Shown here: piece by piece, positions 43,371 through 50,993 of the stretch
Numbering within the stretch: the stretch's first letter is position 1
Layout of the letters: each line of letters begins with the position of its first letter
From: an uncultured Desulfobacter sp.
Lineage (GTDB): Bacteria; Desulfobacterota; Desulfobacteria; Desulfobacterales; Desulfobacteraceae
Direction: 5' to 3'
Assembly: GCF_963677125.1 (NCBI RefSeq)
Contig: NZ_OY781882.1
Location: forward strand, 5,974,501-6,038,500
DNA: 64,000 nt
Notes under the pieces: model-generated
What the model saw: only the letters and a program-made list of their open reading frames with translations
The model's database searches: none
Told to the model about the DNA's origin: nothing
Program-made: the position numbers and the translations under genes

Positions 43371-44117
43371 TTGAGCAAAGGGCTGACAAAGCGCCTGATG
43401 CATCTGCTTGGCAAGGCGGTTCACGACTGGCGGATGATCGAAAATAATGACCGGATACTGGTGGGGATATCTGGCGGTAAAGACAGTTTGGCCCTTTTCC
43501 ACCTGCTTGTTTCTCTAAAAAAAAAAGCCCCCGTCGTATTTGAACTTGTTCCGGCTTACATCGATCCAGGATTTGACGGGTCTTTTGCTAAAAAGCTGGA
43601 TTCTTATATCAATGAAAGATATAAGGGAGCCCATCAGGGTATGGTGGTGGAACAAACCAATTACGGCACCTTTGCACATTCTGATGAAAACAAGGAAAAT
43701 CCCTGCTTTTTATGCAGCAGGCTGCGGCGTAAACGCCTGTTCGAGCTTGCCAGGGAGCATGGTTGTAAAAAACTTGCTTTAGGGCATAACAAAGATGATT
43801 TGATTGAGACCTTGTTCATTAATATTTTTTATGCCGGCAAGATAGGAACCATGAAGCCCAATCAGTCATTTTTCAGCGGACGTTTTGATATCATCAGGCC
43901 TTTGTCTTATGTTGAGAAACATGAGATTAACAGTTTTGCTGATGTTTGTGATTTGCCGGAATTTGTTAATACATGCCCAAGTGCCGGTTACACTAAAAGG
44001 CAAGATGTTGCAGATATGCTTGAAAGGATGTACCGGCAGAACAAACATATAAAAGGAAATATATTCAGGGCAATGGGTAACATCGCTACTGATTATCTTT
44101 TAGAGATGCCATGTTGA
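43371..44117 (+). CDS. ttcA: TtcA-like tRNA 2-thiocytidine synthase
   Basis: 248 aa. The PP-loop is GISGGKDSLALFHLL. CFLCSRLRRKRLFELA gives one CxxC pair and LGHNKDDLIETLFINIFYAG is typical of TtcA, which thiolates C32 of some tRNAs with a [4Fe-4S] cluster. A third cysteine is seen in NTCPSAGYTKRQD. The start is uncertain: TTG 43371, or ATG 43398 if shorter. It overlaps folE2 by 7 bp. Confidence 0.86.
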   Translation: MSKGLTKRLMHLLGKAVHDWRMIENNDRILVGISGGKDSLALFHLLVSLKKKAPVVFELVPAYIDPGFDGSFAKKLDSYINERYKGAHQGMVVEQTNYGTFAHSDENKENPCFLCSRLRRKRLFELAREHGCKKLALGHNKDDLIETLFINIFYAGKIGTMKPNQSFFSGRFDIIRPLSYVEKHEINSFADVCDLPEFVNTCPSAGYTKRQDVADMLERMYRQNKHIKGNIFRAMGNIATDYLLEMPC

Positions 44118-44890
44118 TTGATATGCAGAATCAGCCGGATTTTAGAAATATCCCCATCGATAAAGTCGGTATCAAGGGACTGAAACACCCGGTGATTGTC
44201 CGGGATAAGGCAAACGGATCCCAGTCCACAGTGGCTGAGGTTAATATGTATGTGGATTTGCCCCATCAGTGCAAGGGCACCCATATGAGCCGTTTTGTGG
44301 AGTTGCTGCATACCGTCAATACGCCGGTGTCACTCGATTCTCTGACCAATATTCTTGAAGACATGAAGGCCTCTCTTGGGGCAAAGTCCGCACATATTGA
44401 AATATCGTTTCCCTATTTTATTGAAAAAACTTCTCCTTGCACCCAATCCAAGGGGCTAATGAACTATAATTGCACGATCGTCGGTTCTTCCAATAACGGG
44501 AAAAAAGCGGATTTGGTGTTAAAAGTGGCGGTTCCTGTTACATCGGTATGTCCCTGTTCCAAAGAAATTTCAGAGTATGGCGCTCACAATCAGAGGGGAG
44601 AGGTGCTGGTTGCGGCAAGATTTCATAAATTTATCTGGATTGAAGAAATTGTCGATCTGGTTGAACAGGCCGCATCCTGTGATATTTATTCAGTACTGAA
44701 GCGCGAAGATGAAAAGTATGTTACCGAAAAAGCATATAATAACCCAAAATTTGTTGAAGACATTGTCAGGGATGTAGCCAAGGCACTTATCGAAGATGCC
44801 AACATCACCTGGTTTTCCGTGAGCGCCGAGAATTTTGAATCCATTCACAATCACAGCGCTTATGCATATATAGAGCATTCAAGGGATTAA
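44111..44890 (+). CDS. folE2: GTP cyclohydrolase FolE2
   Basis: 259 aa, GTP cyclohydrolase IB family. The metal site Cys lies in VCPCSKEISEYGAHNQRGEV, and the start DMQNQPDFRNIPIDKVGIKG is typical. It makes dihydroneopterin triphosphate, first step of folate and queuosine-type pathways, and unlike FolE works with metals other than zinc. Overlaps ttcA, so the two are translated together. Confidence 0.95.
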   Translation: MLIDMQNQPDFRNIPIDKVGIKGLKHPVIVRDKANGSQSTVAEVNMYVDLPHQCKGTHMSRFVELLHTVNTPVSLDSLTNILEDMKASLGAKSAHIEISFPYFIEKTSPCTQSKGLMNYNCTIVGSSNNGKKADLVLKVAVPVTSVCPCSKEISEYGAHNQRGEVLVAARFHKFIWIEEIVDLVEQAASCDIYSVLKREDEKYVTEKAYNNPKFVEDIVRDVAKALIEDANITWFSVSAENFESIHNHSAYAYIEHSRD

Positions 44891-45086
44891 ATTATAGTCC
44901 ATCTGAAATGGCTCAATAGTTAGTTGTGCTCTTGTCGTGCTCCTGCTTCAAATTATTATAACGCAATCGCTCTATAGTACTAATCTATGGAAACTATGAC
45001 TTTTGGGATGATTGATTTTTATGTTATACTTATGAATAGGTTGGTAAGGAAAGGGATTGGAATAACACAAGAAAAATTAATAGATA

Positions 45087-45416
45087 AAGTTGCCAAACGC
45101 ATAGTATGCCATAGTTGATAAAGACAAGATTGAAAATTATTGCCTGAGCCTTGAACACCCTCGTGGTAAGCACAAAGCGCGGGTTTTTATTCGGTCCTTA
45201 GGGTTGACCTCAAAACACACAGAATACTTGATCGGCCAGATAAAAAACATGATAATAAAAGATGATTGCCGAAAACGTGAATTGGATGAATACGGGCAGC
45301 GCTATACAGCCGATATCGAAATTCAACATGACTCAAAAAAAGCTGTAGTGCGTACGATTTGGATTATCAAACAAAATGAATCAGCCCCAAGGTTAACAAC
45401 TTGTTATGTAAAATAA
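45087..45416 (+). pseudogene. DUF6883-type gene with in-frame TAG
   Basis: Reading from 45087 gives KLPNA, a TAG stop at 45102-45104, then YAIVDKDKIENYCLSLEHPR and GKHKARVF, continuing without interruption to RLTTCYVK and the stop at 45416. The KLPNA...VD...K..YCL..EHPRGKHKARVF pattern and the DEYGQRY...PRLTTCYV ending are those of the DUF6883 family, so the stop cuts an otherwise intact protein near its start. ATA stands where an ATG would be expected before KLPNA. A shortened product from TTG 45204 (70 aa) is possible. It precedes a DUF4926 gene, a pairing I believe is common. Confidence 0.7.
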
Positions 45417-45430
45417 AATCAGGTGAAATA

Positions 45431-45652
45431 ATGGGAAATAATATAAAAATAAAACTTTTTGATGTTGTCGCCCTTGTTGAGAACCTATCTAAACGTGGGT
45501 TGATAATTGGCCAAGTCGGTACTGTTGTTGATATCCTTGATGATGGTGTTTTTGAAGTAGAATTCTGTGATAATGACGGAAAAACTTATGATTGTTTGGC
45601 ATTACGGTCAGATCAATTGATACCTCTCCATTATTCTCCAGCAGCTGCCTGA
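45431..45652 (+). CDS. DUF4926 domain protein
   Basis: 73 aa from ATG 45431. The core is small and SH3-like: IKLFDVVALVENLSKRGLII, GQVGTVVDILDDGVFEVEF, ALRSDQLIPL. This matches the DUF4926 family, small proteins of unknown function that are often adjacent to DUF6883 genes. It starts 14 bp after the broken DUF6883 gene. A toxin-antitoxin-like or immunity-like role has no direct support here. Confidence 0.78.
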   Translation: MGNNIKIKLFDVVALVENLSKRGLIIGQVGTVVDILDDGVFEVEFCDNDGKTYDCLALRSDQLIPLHYSPAAA

Positions 45653-45659
45653 TTTTAAT

Positions 45660-45745
45660 CGTAGGTTGGGTTGTGAAACCCAACACATATTTTGGGGTTC
45701 TAAGTTCGCCCAGTTGTAGGGTTCCGCTCCTCAACTTAACCTACG
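45660..45745. repeat. Palindromic MITE-like repeat (CGTAGGTT ... AACCTACG)
   Basis: 86 bp with exact 8-bp inverted ends CGTAGGTT and AACCTACG, and GGGTTGTGAAACCC inside the left half. Repeats of this type, with GTAGGTTGGGTT and AACCCAAC, occur widely in bacteria as non-autonomous mobile palindromes. It separates the DUF4926 gene from the convergent dacB gene. Confidence 0.75.
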
Positions 45746-45754
45746 GTCTCAATT

Positions 45755-46966
45755 TCATTGGATATTAACTTTTTCCTTCAGCATACGCCTGATGCCGTCA
45801 TAACCGGTCCTGGTTTGATTCTGCATGATCACAAAAGGATAAAGTCGGTTATCCTTCCCACGAATAAAGCCTGCACGGCTTCTGACATCCGACAACGTCC
45901 CGGTTTTATAAAATTCATTTCCATCTCTTCTCAGAAATTCATACCAAGGCATAAACGCAATAAGAATATCTTTCATCTGGGCAGGCGTCAATTGGTTGCG
46001 CCGGGACAGACCCGAGCCTTCAACAATTGAAGCGTTCCTTAACCCCAGCGATTCTTGCGCAAATTTATTTAGGACAGCTGTTCCTTTTTCAAGGGTGGCC
46101 GGCGGGCCATATGTGTGGGCACCCATAGTCAGCATGAGCTGGTTGGCAATAAAGTTGTTCGAAAATTCCAGCAGCTTTTTAATAATGTCCGCCAGGCTGA
46201 AAGAGGATGTGTGAACAATGCAGTCTTTCTCTGAACCTGTAAAGTTGCCCGTTTGGACAGAACCTGTAATTTTGACCCCGGATTGTTTTAGAAAAGAGTG
46301 CATCAGTATGCCCGGATATTTTTGACGAAGGTTATAGGACAGAAGAATTCTGTCTCTCTTTTTTGATCCAGGTCTGATCTGCTTTGCCAGGATGTCCGGG
46401 AATGGGGTTTGCCTTTCAGCAGAAATATATTGTTTACTTTGACTGTCCCATTTTAAAAAAATTGTATTGAAATTGGCACATAGCGCTCCGTTTGTTGCGT
46501 CATAGGGATTGCTGGAGGACCCAGTCCCGGGTATTATGATTTGGGAGGCAAAATAGGTTTGATCAACAATAATATTTCGGATAACCGCAGATGAAATTAT
46601 TCCTTTAGATACCAGTTTAAAAATGTGGTGTGAAATTTGATCGGCAAAGGTGGTGATTTCCTCGGAGATAAATAGAGGATCTCCAAACCCTTTCAGGTAA
46701 AGGTCACGTGTCGTTCTGTCGTAACAGGCCCATGTCTGAAAATGGAAATCCTGGCCCAACATTTTGATTGCCGCAAGACTGGTCAGTATCTTCAAGGTTG
46801 ATGCAGGAATTAAGGATTTGTCCGGATTTTTAGCGTAAATTGTTTTGCCCTGATCATCGGATAGAAGAATGCCCGATGTTTGGGCACAAACATTCAAAGT
46901 TGTGGAAATGGTCAGTAGCAGACCCAAACCAGTCAGGAAAATATATAATTGAATTTTATTTTTCAT
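45755..46966 (-). CDS. dacB: D-alanyl-D-alanine carboxypeptidase (PBP4/DacB, S13)
   Basis: 403 aa with a signal peptide (cleavage near VCAQT, residue 29). Penicillin-binding motifs are SxxK in PASTLKILT, SxN in FSNNFIANQL, and KTG in YKTGTLSDVRSRAG. GSGLSRRNQLTPAQM is also typical of S13 enzymes. It trims or cuts peptidoglycan cross-links in the periplasm. A 196-aa exported protein lies 19 bp upstream, probably in the same operon. Confidence 0.92.
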   Translation of the reverse strand: MKNKIQLYIFLTGLGLLLTISTTLNVCAQTSGILLSDDQGKTIYAKNPDKSLIPASTLKILTSLAAIKMLGQDFHFQTWACYDRTTRDLYLKGFGDPLFISEEITTFADQISHHIFKLVSKGIISSAVIRNIIVDQTYFASQIIIPGTGSSSNPYDATNGALCANFNTIFLKWDSQSKQYISAERQTPFPDILAKQIRPGSKKRDRILLSYNLRQKYPGILMHSFLKQSGVKITGSVQTGNFTGSEKDCIVHTSSFSLADIIKKLLEFSNNFIANQLMLTMGAHTYGPPATLEKGTAVLNKFAQESLGLRNASIVEGSGLSRRNQLTPAQMKDILIAFMPWYEFLRRDGNEFYKTGTLSDVRSRAGFIRGKDNRLYPFVIMQNQTRTGYDGIRRMLKEKVNIQ

Positions 46967-46985
46967 GGTTGTTAAAAGGGTTAGT

Positions 46986-47576
46986 CTATTGGAAGAAGAG
47001 GAAAAAATTGTCCAACAATTTTTTAATTTTAAACCGCTGGCGCAATGAGTCCCACTGATCCGGAAAGCTTAACGGGCTGAAAAGAATCCGGGCAGTATAA
47101 GGAAATCCTTTGTTTTTATCATCATACGGCGAAATAAGCAGGGCAATCGGCATCTGGACACAGCCCTCATAACTGACAATTGTGTCATAATTCAAGGTCT
47201 TTACCGATTTTAACCCCTGTTGCTCTAATAGTTGAATAAAGGCATTTTGTTTTACTTTGGCCTCAATGGTCTGGTTCGCTTCCTGGGGAGAGGCCGGGAT
47301 GATTCCGGATATCGGAAAACAAGAAAATTTTGCCGCCCTGAACTCCTCATGTGCCGGCACCATTGTCAGTTTTCCGTCGGTGATCCGCTGGCTGGAGCTT
47401 TTAAGATCGAACCGAATATAATATGTTGAAATTTCGTTAAGCGGGTCTGCTGCCAGTGTTTTCATGCATATTAGAAGCAGAAGCATACCTGTGATCAACC
47501 GCAGTCCGTTTTTTTTTCGGGAACAAGGTACGAATTTTGAATAATATTTGTATAAATAGTTCAAATTGGATCGCAT
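46986..47576 (-). CDS. Exported protein of unknown function upstream of dacB
   Basis: 196 aa, family not recognised. A basic N-terminus (RKKNGLRLITGMLLLLICMK) with a hydrophobic run is a signal peptide or anchor, cut near TLAADP. The mature part is mixed alpha/beta with two cysteines (FSCFPISGI, YEGCVQMPIALLIS), which could form a disulfide in the periplasm. It sits 19 bp before dacB and likely shares its transcript. No ribosome site is clear, so an internal start is possible. Confidence 0.6.
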   Translation of the reverse strand: MRSNLNYLYKYYSKFVPCSRKKNGLRLITGMLLLLICMKTLAADPLNEISTYYIRFDLKSSSQRITDGKLTMVPAHEEFRAAKFSCFPISGIIPASPQEANQTIEAKVKQNAFIQLLEQQGLKSVKTLNYDTIVSYEGCVQMPIALLISPYDDKNKGFPYTARILFSPLSFPDQWDSLRQRFKIKKLLDNFFLFFQ

Positions 47577-47750
47577 TTAGTTGTCCATTTTAACCGTAGT
47601 TTCTGGGCTTTGCTTTATCTGCAACCGTTGAAAATAAGAGTTTCTAAAGTTTAATGCCCTGATTGACGATTAGCTTTTAACATAAATACAAGATGTGAAT
47701 CAATGGTTGCGCATTTGATTTTGCAACTGCTAACTGCAGGGGGAGGTGCC

Positions 47751-48224
47751 ATGAAGAAATTATTGGCTTTGTCGGCATGTTTAATTGTTTTATCCGTATG
47801 GGGCTGCACTAAGGTGGATTTTTCAGGAGGAGGGCCGGGAGGCGTTCTGGATTCTTCTGCAGACAACACGGTGAATCAAAAAATTGTCACGTTTCAGGTG
47901 ACGGGCAAGGGGCTTGAGCCTGAAAACGCATTAACAAAAGGAGAAGCAGTGCTTATGGCCGAGCGTGCTGCCGTTGCCGATGGATATCGGCAACTGGTTG
48001 AAAAGGTACGTGGTGTGTATGTGGATGCTTACATGAAAGCGGGCAAGGGCACGGTCAGCCAGGATGAAATCCGGGTGCACACGCAATCCTGGTTACGAGG
48101 AACTGAAGTGATGGAAATTTCCCAAGCCGATTATGGCATCACCTTGGCTCGGTTAAGATTAAGAATAAATTTTTCGAAACAAGGTATGGTCTGGTGGCCT
48201 GTGGGTATTGCCGATAATGGCTGA
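47751..48224 (+). CDS. LPP20-family lipoprotein
   Basis: 157 aa from ATG 47751 with GGGGGAGG before it. The lipobox is VLSVWGCTK; a Gly-rich linker follows (FSGGGPGGVLDSS). The rest is an LPP20-like domain: KGEAVLMAERAAVADGYRQL, VRGVYVDAYMKAGKGTVSQD, TEVMEISQADYGITLARLRL. Such lipoproteins lie at the outer membrane; relatives occur with flagellar or secretion genes, but the function is not established. It precedes the OmpA-like gene by 60 bp. Confidence 0.82.
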   Translation: MKKLLALSACLIVLSVWGCTKVDFSGGGPGGVLDSSADNTVNQKIVTFQVTGKGLEPENALTKGEAVLMAERAAVADGYRQLVEKVRGVYVDAYMKAGKGTVSQDEIRVHTQSWLRGTEVMEISQADYGITLARLRLRINFSKQGMVWWPVGIADNG

Positions 48225-48284
48225 TGACGAAATATCCAACCCAAAACACGTATGCAATTCAACAAAATATTAACAGGGGGCCGC

Positions 48285-49211
48285 ATGGGAACTCTTCCTT
48301 TGAAATCAATATTCCCAGGCAGAATGGTGTTTGTTTTGATACCGTTGTATCTAACACTCCTTTATTATGCCAACATTGCAAATGGTGCTTATCAAACATT
48401 CAAGCCTGATCCGGAAACGTATTCAGTTATAGAACTTGAGGGAATCCTTGGCGACTACCAAAGCCAGTTGGACGCTTTGAATGAACAAATCCATGATACG
48501 CGTAAGGATCTTGAATGGTTAATTGTCAAGATAAACAGAATATCTGATTCCGGAAAAAGCATTCCAAAGTTACTTCATGACTCGGTTGAATTGAAGGAGA
48601 CAAAAATTCATAGGCTTGAGGCGCAAAAAAAACATCTTGACAGCACTGTTGCAACATACCGGAAAGTTTATGATATAAAAAAAAATGATGAAAAGAAGAC
48701 AACGCAGATTCGGGTTGAGTCCACACCGGACATGAAAGTCAATGTAGAAAGAGCCGGCAAATCCAATATCGCGGCAAAACTTTTGAACATTGAACAAGCC
48801 GTTAAAAAGGCCGGCCTTAAAGATTGGGTAGATGTCATAACTGTAGACGGCAGCTGCGCAAAGATTAACAATACCCTGCCGATCCTTTTTTCTTCGGGCA
48901 GCGCAACCCTGGCCAAAGAATACAAATCCTTTTTAAAAAATTTGGCACGATTCCTTAAACCCTATGATGTTAAAGTCTATGTCAACGGATATGCAGACCC
49001 GGATCCCATCCATACGAAAAAATATCCATCTAATCTGGAACTTGGCGCATCCCGGGCCGCCAACGTTGTTCATGAAATGGTGAAAAATGGCCTGAAGCCC
49101 GACATTTTTAAAATCGGTTCAACTGGAGAGTATCGGTTCGCCTCCAAAATGGAGTCATCAACGAAAAGTTTTAAGCGCCGTGCGCAACTTATGGTTGTAT
49201 TCAATGGGTAA
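48285..49211 (+). CDS. OmpA/MotB-type peptidoglycan-binding protein with coiled coil
   Basis: 308 aa from ATG 48285 (GGGGG 4 bp upstream); the frame is open 33 bp more. One N-terminal hydrophobic segment (VFVLIPLYLTLLYYANIANG) is a signal or anchor, then a coiled coil (about residues 50-130), and a C-terminal OmpA-like domain with NTLPILFSSGSATLAKEYKS, YVNGYADPDPIHTKKYPSNL, LGASRAANVVHEMVKNGLKP. It likely links the outer or inner membrane to peptidoglycan. It follows the LPP20 gene and the pair may work together. Confidence 0.83.
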   Translation: MGTLPLKSIFPGRMVFVLIPLYLTLLYYANIANGAYQTFKPDPETYSVIELEGILGDYQSQLDALNEQIHDTRKDLEWLIVKINRISDSGKSIPKLLHDSVELKETKIHRLEAQKKHLDSTVATYRKVYDIKKNDEKKTTQIRVESTPDMKVNVERAGKSNIAAKLLNIEQAVKKAGLKDWVDVITVDGSCAKINNTLPILFSSGSATLAKEYKSFLKNLARFLKPYDVKVYVNGYADPDPIHTKKYPSNLELGASRAANVVHEMVKNGLKPDIFKIGSTGEYRFASKMESSTKSFKRRAQLMVVFNG

Positions 49212-49313
49212 TAAAGGGTGTTGAAAAACTTTATAGGGTGCCACCCATATTCGCGCGTAACTATACGCTAAGGGTTTTGCAGAAATATAAGCCCTTTGAA
49301 TTTCAGGTGTCAG

Positions 49314-49410
49314 CTACCTCCTGGTATCCGGATCATAATACCGGTACCAGTTGTAGTGCAGGCCGGTTTCATTGTCATAATACAGGCTCGGAGATATTGC
49401 GATTCACCTC
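49314..49410 (-). pseudogene. Decayed RHS tip remnant (third copy)
   Basis: On the minus strand the bases translate to YYDNETGLHYNWYRYYDPD before a TAG stop (49314-49316), the conserved RHS core end. Stops also lie upstream of it. The DNA just before it shares AGGTG-ATCGCAAT with the upstream end of the tip at 49857-50486, so both came from the same kind of displaced rhs tip. No toxin or immunity gene follows. Confidence 0.82.
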
Positions 49411-49458
49411 CCCTCCTATGGTGCTATTTTTATATTTTAAAAAGACCACGCGTTTCCC

Positions 49459-49851
49459 TTAAATGTGGATGTAGGGGATTAATATAATACTTTTCGTCAT
49501 GCACTTTATTTTTGATCCGCTAATAAAAACCACCTCGATATGTCTGCTGGTATTTTCTTGTTTTACGTCATTATTAAAAATGTTAATGTAATCGAATGCA
49601 TCTCTCTGCTCTACAGTGTAATAGGCACTAATACTAATCTCTTCGCAGTTCTGGAACAATAAAGATGCCTTGCCTTCTGAGTTTATAATACTGCTGAGTT
49701 CAGAATCTAAATTTTCGAATTCACCTTCATAAAATGCAATGGATATTGTCAAATCCGTTGCGCCATCATCCTGTTGGGTAATTTTAAGACCTAAAAAATC
49801 TGAATCATGGAAAGGCAATGTATGTAGAGTCTCAACTGTTAAAGTTTTCAA
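49459..49851 (-). CDS. Putative immunity protein for displaced RHS tip
   Basis: 130 aa, no family I can name surely. It starts MKTLTVETLHTLPFHDSDFL and is mostly beta-strand. Its ATG lies 5 bp after the stop of the second RHS toxin tip, the usual spacing for toxin-immunity pairs. It has no signal peptide, as expected for a cytoplasmic inhibitor. The immunity role comes from position. Confidence 0.65.
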   Translation of the reverse strand: MKTLTVETLHTLPFHDSDFLGLKITQQDDGATDLTISIAFYEGEFENLDSELSSIINSEGKASLLFQNCEEISISAYYTVEQRDAFDYINIFNNDVKQENTSRHIEVVFISGSKIKCMTKSIILIPYIHI

Positions 49852-49856
49852 CTTAA

Positions 49857-50486
49857 TTATCTCCTACGATTTGTATTTGGAATAGGATAGTATTTTCTTT
49901 TCCCATCTAAATGAATATGATCCGTTGATCCATGGTTCGCTTTAATTTCGGGCCGACCATGGTCCAATCTCCATTTCGATTTGACATACTTTCTATTTTC
50001 ATCAACAATCCCCCAATCACCTTTTCTGTTCGGATTTTCCACTAATCCTGGAGGCGGTGTCGGGGGCGTCGGGATGGCATTCCCATCAGGGTCGACATAG
50101 ATTATATTTTCGCTATCATCCTCCTGGTTCGAACATTCTTCATTTGAATCGTTTTCTGTACTCTCATTCAACCATTTATTGATGACTTTTAATAATGCAG
50201 TCGCTGTTATCGCTGTACCCACGACAGCACCACCATATCCACCATCAGCATTTAATGGGTTATAGAGCTGCTTTTCGGCTATCGTGTGAAGCCCCCAAGG
50301 ATCAGTATAGTTAATGGGGTTTGCCTCGGCATAAACAAACGGATTGATCCCCCCAGCCAATCCAATAGGGCCTGAAGTCAGGTATCTTCCGGTTTCCGGA
50401 TCATAGTACCGGTGCCAGTTGTAGTGCAGCCTGGTCTCAGCATCGAAGTACTGTCCCGGAAGAATTGCGATGCACCTCCTCCTCAT
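49857..50486 (-). CDS. Displaced (orphan) RHS C-terminal toxin tip
   Basis: 209 aa. Residues 10-66 are the conserved RHS end (PGQYFDAETRLHYNWHRYYD, PIGLAGGINPFVYAEANPI, DPWGL). After it the sequence departs from the first tip: a hydrophobic stretch, an acidic linker, then PTPPTPPPGLVENPNRKGD and a C-terminal His-rich segment (LDHGRPEIKANHGSTDHIHL) that could be a nuclease active site. Without the RHS shell it probably cannot be delivered unless recombined onto the main gene. A TAA lies just before the ATG, so it is a separate frame. Confidence 0.78.
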   Translation of the reverse strand: MRRRCIAILPGQYFDAETRLHYNWHRYYDPETGRYLTSGPIGLAGGINPFVYAEANPINYTDPWGLHTIAEKQLYNPLNADGGYGGAVVGTAITATALLKVINKWLNESTENDSNEECSNQEDDSENIIYVDPDGNAIPTPPTPPPGLVENPNRKGDWGIVDENRKYVKSKWRLDHGRPEIKANHGSTDHIHLDGKRKYYPIPNTNRRR

Positions 50487-50575
50487 ATTGAGGTGCTTTT
50501 AACTCTGAGGTGGCGATAAAATGTAAAAGATCTATCAGTCTTGAATGTTAGTGTCGCTCAAGCTGGCAATTCGTA

Positions 50576-50971
50576 TCAACAGTTAAGCCATTCTACAATT
50601 GGTTCAAATTCGGAAAGAATATCTATAATTTCATCCTGACAAAACAAAGCGTAATGGGCTATATTACGATCATTATAAGAATCGTAACTTTCTTTACGGA
50701 GCCAAGATAGAAATTCTGAATTTTGAACCTTATACAATGGAAAAAGCTCTCTGGCTTTAAGATTATCCAAGGTTCTTTGTAAACAACCTTCATCAATACT
50801 TCGGTAAGCAATAACGGATTCAAACTTTATTCGCAATGTCGGGGAGGATTCTGCCTCACCTTTCAACAAAAATCGGATGCCCTCATAATCATTATGTATG
50901 GCTTCACAGTACATTCTTTTTGGCAATGCCTCTAAAGGTTCCCATTTTGTATATTTTGCCTCAGTATTCAT
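50576..50971 (-). CDS. Putative immunity protein of the main RHS toxin
   Basis: 131 aa, no family recognised. All-alpha/mixed, acidic, no signal peptide; starts MNTEAKYTKWEPLEALPKRM and ends EFEPIVEWLNC. It lies 22 bp after the stop of the main rhs gene. Function as inhibitor of that toxin is inferred from position. Confidence 0.62.
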   Translation of the reverse strand: MNTEAKYTKWEPLEALPKRMYCEAIHNDYEGIRFLLKGEAESSPTLRIKFESVIAYRSIDEGCLQRTLDNLKARELFPLYKVQNSEFLSWLRKESYDSYNDRNIAHYALFCQDEIIDILSEFEPIVEWLNC

Positions 50972-50993
50972 AAATATTCACCACCTTGTTTAT

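Noticed and set aside
44990..45120. Short frame MIDFYVILMNRLVRKG upstream of the DUF6883 remnant
   Set aside because: Only 37 codons, no domain, and it runs across the start of the DUF6883 coding sequence in another frame.
45660..45745. Palindrome considered as a plain terminator of DUF4926 and dacB
   Set aside because: The inverted ends are 70 bp apart and followed by no T-run; the sequence is of the widespread GTAGGTTGGGTT mobile repeat type.
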